A stretch of DNA of 14,140 nt from Monoraphidium neglectum (Eukaryota; Chlorophyta; Chlorophyceae; Sphaeropleales; Selenastraceae): the NCBI RefSeq assembly GCF_000611645.1, contig NW_014012825.1:6936-21075 (forward strand), read 5' to 3'. This document shows positions 9,901 to 14,140 of this stretch, in pieces. The notes under the pieces were generated by a model, which worked only from the letters and a program-made list of their open reading frames with translations, was not told the DNA's origin and did not search any database. A program made the translations under genes and the position numbers. Each line of letters starts with the position of its first letter. Position 1 is the stretch's first letter.

Positions 9901-11438
9901 GCCCCGCGCTCTCTCATGGACCCCGCCCTCCCCCACGGACTCTCGCCCCGCACCTTGTGGTGGGGGACGCTCTCCACGTCCTCCACAACCGCGCAGCACA
10001 CCTCCCCGACAGGCGCCGGCGCGCCGGCGGCGGCGCCGCTGGAGCTGCCGTCAGGCACCCCGGCGCGCTCCCAGGTGAACGTTGCGAGGTCCAACACGTG
10101 GGCATCACCCAGCACAACCCCGACGTCGCGGCCGCCCATGATCATGAGCTTGTCGAAGGACACGCTGTTAGGCGTGACCGGGAACACGAACGCGGCGTGG
10201 TCGAAGCGCGCTGGGGGTGCGTCGCCCTGCAGCTGGTCTGTGATGTTCTCCCACCGGAAGCCGTGGGCGCCACCTGGGCCGAGCACGTGCAGCACCCACG
10301 TGTCACCAAACACCTGCCCGCCGCCGCCGTAGCCGCCAAATACAATGATGCGGTCGTCCACCCTCGTTGCGCTGAAGTGCGCGCGTGGCTCGGGCGCGGG
10401 GCCGGGCCCGGTGTCTGCGAGCGACCAGGATCCCTTGCCGCCGTCCGCGGTGGCATCGTAGACCCACACGTCGCTGAAGCGCGCGCGGCGGTCCACGCCG
10501 CCGAGGATGAGCAGGCGCTGGTCGTCCAGCTGCGCAGGGGCGCGTGGAGGAGGGGGCGGCGGAGTCAAGGGCGGCGGGCCGCGGCATGGGGGCCGACATG
10601 CAGGCCTGGGCGTGATGGCAGCTGTGCGGGCGTCCCAACGAATGCACTCAGCCTTGCAGTCCGGTTGCAAGCGCGAGATGAGCGCCGCTTGTGCACACGC
10701 AGGCGATGCCATATGGGCTGGGCGTGTCAAGCTCAAAGCCATCCCCCTTGAGCCCCAACTCAGCCTTGAAGCTCACTGCAACTGCCGCGTGGCGGGACCT
10801 TGCTGGAGGTGCGTTGGGACACAGGATCTCTCGCCATCTGTACTGCTCGGCGTTGCTGGTGTCAAGCTCATAGAGCTCATTGAAGGCCTGGGCCTTGCCT
10901 GCGAGGCGAGGCGTGGGTGAGATCGGCACCAGGGGCGGGTTGCCAGACCGGCTTGGCCTGCCAGTGGCGCTCAGCGGGTGTTGCAGCAGAGGAAAGCGTT
11001 GGTGCAAAAGCGCCAAGCAGCCAGGGCATGAGCGAGGGCCCTGGCTCATGAAACGGCACATGCGTGCGCAGGACAGCGGGCGCGCACCGTCCAGGCGACC
11101 GTTGCCGCCAAACAGCAAGAACTTATCGCCCAGGGCAGTGAAAGAGTGCCCCGATCTGGGGCATGGCGCCTGGCCTGTGGTGGGAGGCTCCTCCCAGAGG
11201 ATTGACTGCGGCGGCACGTCGAGCGATCATGATCAGTGCTAGTGGCTGCTGCTGCAGCACTCTTGAGTGCGCATGGCTGCCAGTGGCAAAAACGCGCTCA
11301 ACCGGCACACTGCAGGCGGCCACAGCGGCGTTGCGCGCGCACAACTCATCCTAGCTGGTGGTGCTGGGCAGGCCTCACATGCGGGCAGCTGGGACGATGC
11401 AGGAGCATCACGCTGCATCATATAATCGCACTCACCAT
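102..11438 (-). CDS. ODA11: Outer-arm dynein alpha heavy chain (5' part, 30 exons, runs off left edge)
   Basis: This is the axonemal outer dynein arm alpha heavy chain, an ATP-driven minus-end microtubule motor that powers flagellar beating. Coding exons in transcript order: 11436-11438, 11088-11205, 10777-10898, 9954-10529, 9577-9701, 9235-9368, 8499-9019, 8059-8220, 7645-7913, 7321-7480, 6985-7147, 6481-6732, 6102-6352, 5736-5873, 5447-5515, 5063-5276, 4738-4820, 4391-4507, 4077-4211, 3724-3801, 3306-3461, 2996-3115, 2580-2714, 2173-2379, 1796-1957, 1430-1603, 1071-1196, 769-908, 369-520, 102-181. They total 5142 nt (1714 codons) with consistent phases and no internal stop. Every intron is GT-AG except one apparent GC-AG. 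Domain order is Kelch, IPT, filamin Ig, Kelch, tail, linker, AAA1. From memory, this Kelch/Ig order is that of the Chlamydomonas alpha chain, not the beta or gamma chain. About 60 % of the protein lies beyond the left edge if it has the usual heavy-chain length near 4500 residues. Confidence 0.94.
1071..4211 (-). other. DHC_N2 / linker region (exons 19-27)
   Basis: Residues about 1160-1590. The exons carry the signature run of dynein DHC_N2: [114 protein letters not shown] and [10 protein letters not shown]. The linker swings across the AAA+ ring and delivers the power stroke. Exons: 4077-4211, 3724-3801, 3306-3461, 2996-3115, 2580-2714, 2173-2379, 1796-1957, 1430-1603, 1071-1196. All exons here begin and end in phase 0. 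Confidence 0.93.
2715..2995 (-). other. Apparent GC-AG intron
   Basis: Exon 22 ends ...VADIVQ and the next exon opens LLTEIQRTW, the expected dynein continuation. The base pair after the CAG of the last Gln is GC (2995-2994), not GT. No nearby GT keeps the conserved join without adding or losing residues. The acceptor is CTCCAG, ending at 2715. At 281 bp this is the longest of the 29 complete introns. GC donors are known as a minor class in green algae. Confidence 0.65.
4212..4262 (+). repeat. TG/CG-rich microsatellite at a splice acceptor
   Basis: The plus strand reads as an imperfect (TG)n/(CG)n run, including six TG units near 4240-4251. On the gene strand it becomes an alternating CA/purine tract directly in front of the acceptor at 4212-4213, where a pyrimidine tract would be expected. 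Confidence 0.75.
4391..6352 (-). other. Dynein heavy-chain tail, helical region (exons 13-18)
   Basis: Residues about 869-1159. Six exons encode Leu/Ala/Glu/Lys-rich helical sequence without membrane segments: 6102-6352, 5736-5873, 5447-5515 (only 23 codons), 5063-5276, 4738-4820 and 4391-4507. Landmarks are [39 protein letters not shown] and [13 protein letters not shown]. The last two are conserved spots leading into DHC_N2. Heavy-chain tails carry the intermediate chains and dimerise with sister heavy chains. The boundary between this region and the linker is approximate. Confidence 0.85.
4821..5062 (-). other. Intron with a GTGTG/GTGCG minisatellite
   Basis: This intron lies between exons 16 and 17. 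On the plus strand, about 4840-4896, it holds tandem degenerate pentamers of the GTGTG/GTGCG type, so the transcript carries a C/A-rich run next to the acceptor of exon 17. The borders are GGTGCG (donor at 5062-5061) and TTGTCAG (acceptor ending at 4821). Confidence 0.8.
6481..8220 (-). other. End of filamin Ig repeat and second Kelch propeller (exons 8-12)
   Basis: Residues about 534-868. Exon 8059-8220 completes the filamin Ig repeat (GSPFSVTAS) and starts a second set of Kelch blades: [41 protein letters not shown] and [20 protein letters not shown]. Exons are 8059-8220, 7645-7913, 7321-7480, 6985-7147 and 6481-6732. The blades are more divergent and Ala/Gly-richer than in the first propeller. 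The start of exon 12 is uncertain by 6 nt because two in-frame acceptors sit at 6733 and 6727 (TGCAG and TGCCAG). Confidence 0.88.
8499..9019 (-). other. IPT/TIG domain and first part of filamin-type Ig repeat (exon 7)
   Basis: Residues about 360-533. The exon opens [19 protein letters not shown], the usual start of an IPT/TIG immunoglobulin-like fold, and continues through the strands VRFAS and IRCKTPNF to [11 protein letters not shown]. It then enters a filamin-type Ig repeat: [26 protein letters not shown], and the typical [18 protein letters not shown]. The repeat is finished in the next exon (8059-8220), whose [10 protein letters not shown] is the classic filamin-repeat ending. A phase-0 intron (8221-8498) splits the Ig fold just before its last strands. 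The role is presumably structural, linking the two Kelch propellers. Confidence 0.9.
9235..11205 (-). other. First Kelch beta-propeller of the dynein heavy chain (exons 2-6)
   Basis: Residues about 10-355. Five exons encode consecutive Kelch blades. Each has the double-glycine strand (FLLFGG, LLILGG, IIVFGG, LMIMGG, VFSFGG, LLMFGG), the preceding PR-HAA/PR-HFSA type strand and a downstream W. Kelch repeats build a beta-propeller used for protein contacts. In the outer arm it sits at the N-terminal base of the alpha chain, where the chain meets the other heavy chains and the doublet. The exons are 11088-11205, 10777-10898, 9954-10529 (192 codons, the longest), 9577-9701 and 9235-9368. The last blade ends at PPYACTG, where the Ig-like region begins. 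Confidence 0.92.
9381..9392 (+). repeat. G12 homopolymer (C12 on the transcript strand)
   Basis: Twelve consecutive G on the plus strand lie 12 bases from the acceptor of exon 6 (9369-9370). On the transcript they form an all-C polypyrimidine tract. The run length is likely to vary between isolates or with sequencing error, but it is intronic and does not affect the frame. Confidence 0.85.
11436..11438 (-). other. Start codon in an otherwise non-coding first exon
   Basis: The next exon (11088-11205) opens in frame with SILWEEPP and contains no Met. The TGA at 11227-11229 closes that frame upstream. On the minus strand an ATG at 11438-11436 is followed directly by GTGAGTGCG, a strong donor. 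An acceptor CCGCAG ends at 11206. Joining them gives MSILWEEPP in phase 0. My recollection is that the Chlamydomonas alpha chain also begins Met-Ser-Ile before a Trp-Glu pair, which fits. Intron 1 is therefore 11206-11435. An alternative GTG start at 11217 was considered and rejected. Confidence 0.8.
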
Positions 11439-12238
11439 GCTGATACTGAGCGCTACTCGTGTAGCATTCGAGCATGTGACTGGAGATCACTTGTTGACCG
11501 AAAGGGGGCAGGCTGGTGAATTAGGCTGTGTATGTTACCGAATTCACGTACGTATGTACGTAAAGGCGTGCGGGTTGAAGCTTGCAAGGTACAGTACCGC
11601 GCGGGGCAGATCGTTCCGCTGCTATTGGGGCCCGCGTGCCGTAAAATCTATCACAATGTAGTTTAATTTTCAAGGCGCGTTCATGCACATTGATCCGCAT
11701 GCGGCATGAGCCGCTGCATGGCACCCTGACGCATCCATGTGCAGAGCTAAGTCAGCTGAGCTCACGCACACAAACGCATGCACTGCGGAGCTTTGCAAGC
11801 GGCGAAGCCAAGTGGTCGTTGATGAAGTGGATGGATGCGTGCAGCCACTTGACTATGCACAACTCCAGGTGTGCTTAGAGTGGAAGTGGGCACAGCGACT
11901 AAGTGAAGCAGCTGCTTGCTAGACTTCCGTTGCATGGAGCTGCTGGGAGCCAACACTGCCTGCTCATGGAGCGACTATCCTCGCAGCCAGGACGACAAGC
12001 CCGCCGGCATACCCTGTTACAATCTTCATCCTAATACTAATGTGCCCAGCATGCTGGGTGCAAACTCCCTTCGTGTGCAGCTGGCACCCCGCAACGCAGG
12101 GGCCCCCAGGTCCCTCAAACCAATGGGGCAGCAAGGGGACGTTCCCTTGCAAGGGCAAGCTTGCATGTTGGCGGGCAGGGGAGCTTCCCGGCCCCTTGCT
12201 TCCCTGACCCTTGCATCCGCCCGTCCTCAAACCATGCT
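11439..12238. other. Upstream flank of the dynein gene; otherwise unassigned
   Basis: No recognisable coding sequence. The dynein 5' UTR and promoter must lie at its left end, reading toward the left. The visible candidates are weak: an AT-rich patch at 11641-11671, about 200 bp before the start codon, and an ACGT tandem at 11546-11561. There is no clear TATA box and no X-box. A GCGGC/GCCGC hairpin lies at 11701-11714, and a 12-bp palindrome CCCTTGCAAGGG at 12144-12155. The short open frames here show no family signature. Confidence 0.5.
11546..11561. repeat. ACGT tandem / near-palindrome upstream of the dynein gene
   Basis: ACGTACGTATGTACGT is three exact ACGT units and one variant, and is close to self-complementary. 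It lies about 110 bp upstream of the start codon. ACGT is the core of plant-type bZIP sites, but nothing here proves such a role. Confidence 0.5.
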
Positions 12239-12631
12239 GGGTGCACGTGCCATGCCTGCGCCGAGTCTACTCCACCCTACAATGCAGAAGCCGATGCGTA
12301 CTGCGACCGCTGGACAGGGTCATCTCTATGCACACGACAGTGGGGAGGCGCGGCACTCAGCAAGGCTGTAGCATGGGCAATTCGGTCGGCCCAAGCCGCC
12401 AGTGATGATGAGCCTACACTCACAGCACTCCTCTTGCCAGACATGGGGCAAAACTTTGCGTACGCGCGGCAGCTGGACGCGCACCCAGATGTGTGCAGCC
12501 TGGTGGCCAGCGTACCAAAACTCGATGCCCGGCTGCTGACCCCAGGCAAGGGGGATGCATGGACTTACAATGCTACCGCGACAAAACATGCAATGCTGGT
12601 GTACATTGTGGGGAACCATGCGGCACAGGCG
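12239..12631 (+). pseudogene. Dam-type DNA N6-adenine methyltransferase-like remnant
   Basis: In the frame starting at 12239 the protein reads HACAEST, then EADAYCDRWTGSSLC, TRQWGGAALSKAVAWAI, TLTALLLPDMGQ and AMLVYIVGN. This is the layout of phage- and retroelement-type N6-adenine methyltransferases: a DACA-like strand, a D-WTG segment, an NPP(W/Y)G catalytic loop, a following helix, and an LLLP strand. Here the loop is TRQWG (12332-12346) instead of NPPWG, and the first motif has His for Asp. There is no own start codon with context. The frame shifts near 12610-12635, after which the linker continues in another frame. The family call rests on pattern memory, without an alignment. Confidence 0.42.
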
Positions 12632-12891
12632 AACATACGCCGGCCAACCTCAACTGGACCAATTTGGCAACCCGCCTCAAGCTGGCGGTGGCCAGCGTGC
12701 TGGGACAGCCACAACAGGCAGATATGGTGGAGGCCCAGAAACCCATGTGCGAACAAGCCCGGCGGCAGGGCCCGCCCGCAGGGCAACACACCATGCCAGG
12801 AAAGGGCGTTGCGCGCGTGAGGCTGGACACCGCGAGGAGGGGAAAAGGGGCGGCCCGCGCACCTGGGAGAGGGGGACATCCATGTTCGCTG

Positions 12892-12926
12892 TTTCAGGAA
12901 GGTGACACCTTTTCAGGAAGGTGACA
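12892..12926 (+). repeat. 19-bp tandem duplication
   Basis: TTTCAGGAAGGTGACA occurs at 12892-12907 and again at 12911-12926, a period of 19 bp. The period is not a multiple of three, so the duplication shifts the reading frame. The second copy contains the in-frame TGA (12922-12924) that precedes the RNase H frame. Confidence 0.9.
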
Positions 12927-13557
12927 GCAGGCATGCGGCGTTCGGCCTTCAAAAGCCCTTGATCCGCCCCAGCCCCTGGCGTATGACGCCGACTCCCTAG
13001 CCTACACTGATGGGAGCGTTTCGAAGGAGACGGGGCGCGGCACCTCTCGCAACAGGGGAGCTGAAGGCAAAACCATTGCCATGGGCGCAGGCGTCCACAT
13101 CCCTGCCCCGCTGGGGGGCGGGAAACAACATGACATAGCAATTGACCCGCGGGACCCCGCGCAGCCTGAGAACAACACCATCAACAGAGCAAAACTAAGC
13201 GCCATATGGGCAGCAATCATGGCAGGGCACAGCCACATTGCCAGTGACAGCTTAGGCTGCATTTGCCATATTTACAAAATGGTACACAGGCCGCAAGATC
13301 TGGACGGTCATCGCCACCTCGCCCTCCTCAAAGCTATCAGAGACGCCATCACGAGACGGCCCCCTAAGGCGCCGCCGGTCGTGCTCCTGAAAGTGCCCGC
13401 CCACGTGGGCATCACGGGCAACAAAAGAGCCGACGCCAAAGGAGTGGCAAAAGAAACCAGACCTGAAAACCTGGCAACCGCGTTGGGACAGCCGGGACTC
13501 ACATTCCCTCCTAGCAATGACCCCTGGCGGGGGCGGGGTTCCCGTGTAAGTCCTTGA
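12925..13557 (+). pseudogene. Retroelement RNase H domain, frame closed upstream, active-site Glu replaced
   Basis: The frame is open from 12925 to the TGA at 13555-13557. It holds a complete RNase HI fold: LAYTDGS with the first Asp at 13009-13011, INRAKLSAIW where the catalytic Glu is expected but Lys (AAA, 13192-13194) stands, ASDSL with Asp at 13246-13248, and VPAHVGITGNKRADA with the helper His at 13402-13404 and the last Asp at 13432-13434. This is the retrotransposon type of RNase H that removes RNA from the RNA/DNA hybrid. Directly upstream the frame meets a TGA at 12922-12924. The ATG at 13081 lies inside the fold, after the first catalytic Asp, so it cannot make a whole domain. Confidence 0.8.
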
Positions 13558-14140
13558 GGGGATAGGGGCCTCGCTCCGGCTGCCAGCTTGTGGTCCCACC
13601 ATGCGCTGGCGGCGACGCCGTGTCTGGGGCGGGCGCGGGCGGCCGCATCTGCGCAGGTGTCGTCAGTCTCTCGTGTAACTTCATATAAAAAAATCACCGA
13701 CATGCAGGGCGTGCGGCGGAGCTGGTTCCCCGCTGCGAGGCAGCGCAGGCAGTTCTCAGTCGTCGACTTTGAGACGGCGTGGTGTGCCGGCGGCGTTGTG
13801 GCTCACGTCACGCACGCGGCGGGCGGCCAGCACCCGCGAATATTCATTAATGGAGTTCCGCCGTGCAGCCCCCACGGACGGCGACATGGCGTGACATAGG
13901 ACAGCCCCGCATTCTTGCGCGCTCTTGCACTGCTCTTTCATTGCCCACCCTTGGGCTCCTCGTTTCTCAGCCATCAGCCTGTCGCCGCTCGTGCGGGCGC
14001 GGCGACGCGCTTGCGGCGCGCGGTGCAGCCTGTGTGCCGAGCTACCTTACCCGACGCCCACGGCCCCCAAGCTATCGTGGTGCTGACGGGAACGGGCCGG
14101 CCCTGTGGCTTAACCGTGGGGGTTTGGAGGGTTTCCCCCC
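13558..14140. other. No gene recognised; possible 3' part of the element
   Basis: No open frame here has a recognisable motif. Visible structures are a CATATAAAAAAATC patch near 13681-13694, an AT-rich GAATATTCATTAATG stretch near 13838-13852, a hairpin at 13981-14006, and a G-run followed by a C-run at the right edge (14118-14140). The stretch may be the 3' non-coding part of the retroelement or unrelated intergenic DNA. Confidence 0.4.
13981..14006. repeat. Perfect 8-bp inverted repeat
   Basis: GTCGCCGC at 13981-13988 and its exact complement GCGGCGAC at 13999-14006 are separated by 10 bases. They could form a stable GC stem in RNA from either strand. The function is unknown. Confidence 0.7.

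Larger units (their letters stand above)
12239..13557 (+). mobile_element. Degenerate retroelement fragment (methyltransferase-like + RNase H)
   Basis: Three coding remnants follow one another on the plus strand in different frames. A methyltransferase-like part lies at about 12239-12631, a linker containing NLATRLKLAVASVLGQPQQA at 12634-12732, and an RNase H domain at 12925-13557. No reverse transcriptase, integrase or tyrosine recombinase is visible in the window, so the class cannot be fixed. RNase H next to an adenine-methyltransferase-like domain recalls DIRS-type elements, but the domain order differs from the usual RT-RNase H-methyltransferase. A LINE with RNase H is the other candidate. 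No terminal repeat, target-site duplication or poly-A end was found, so the borders given are those of recognisable coding sequence only. Confidence 0.6.

Noticed and set aside
9400..10332. 310-codon plus-strand open frame
   Set aside because: It lies opposite exons 4 and 5 of the dynein gene and shows no domain. It is the antisense shadow of GC-rich coding sequence.
9957..10751. 264-codon plus-strand open frame
   Set aside because: It is antisense to the long Kelch exon 9954-10529 and has low-complexity Arg/Ala content. It is a shadow.
11088..11217. GTG at 11217 as the dynein start
   Set aside because: Nuclear genes rarely start with GTG. A clean acceptor at 11206 and an ATG next to a strong donor at 11438 explain the N-terminus better.
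11577..11592. Possible tubulin-type promoter box (GCTTGCAAGGT)
   Set aside because: Only a loose match to the Chlamydomonas flagellar-gene box, present once, so it is expected by chance.
12161..12820. A single intact 219-codon gene
   Set aside because: Only the middle (about 12239-12631) has coding character. The rest changes frame, and the key motifs are degenerate.
13081..13557. A standalone host RNase H gene starting at the ATG at 13081
   Set aside because: That start would remove the first catalytic Asp (13009-13011). The fold extends upstream of it, and the helix Glu is missing.

Overview
The window looks like nuclear DNA of a green alga of the Chlorophyceae (Chlamydomonas/Volvox/Sphaeropleales type). 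The sequence is GC-rich, one gene is cut into many short exons by introns of 128-281 bp with GT-AG borders, and that gene is a Kelch-bearing outer-arm dynein heavy chain of the Chlamydomonas ODA11 type. I cannot name the species.

Region 1, about 1-11438, minus strand. One gene fills four fifths of the window: the 5' part of the alpha heavy chain of the axonemal outer dynein arm. I traced 30 coding exons separated by 29 complete introns. A 31st splice donor lies at 100-101, where the gene runs off the left edge. All exon phases agree, and the spliced reading frame is open for 1714 codons. Domain order from the N-terminus: first Kelch beta-propeller (residues about 10-355), IPT/TIG Ig-like fold (360-450), filamin-type Ig repeat (455-555), second Kelch propeller (560-870), helical tail (870-1150), DHC_N2/linker (1150-1590), and the start of AAA1 with its Walker A loop GPAGTGKT (1685-1692). 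The rest of the motor lies outside the window. The start codon is the only coding triplet of its exon and is followed at once by an intron.

Region 2, 11439-12238. This holds the upstream flank of the dynein gene (5' UTR and promoter must lie here) and sequence I could not assign.

Region 3, about 12239-13557, plus strand. This is a decayed retroelement fragment. A part resembling a DNA N6-adenine methyltransferase comes first, in one frame, then a linker in a second frame, then a well-preserved RNase H domain. The methyltransferase-like part has lost its NPPW-type motif. The RNase H has Lys in place of the expected catalytic Glu, and its frame is closed just upstream by a stop inside a 19-bp tandem duplication. 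The element lies divergently (head to head) with the dynein gene.

Region 4, 13558-14140. No gene is recognisable. It holds an A-rich patch, one good hairpin and a G/C-rich end, and may be the 3' part of the element.
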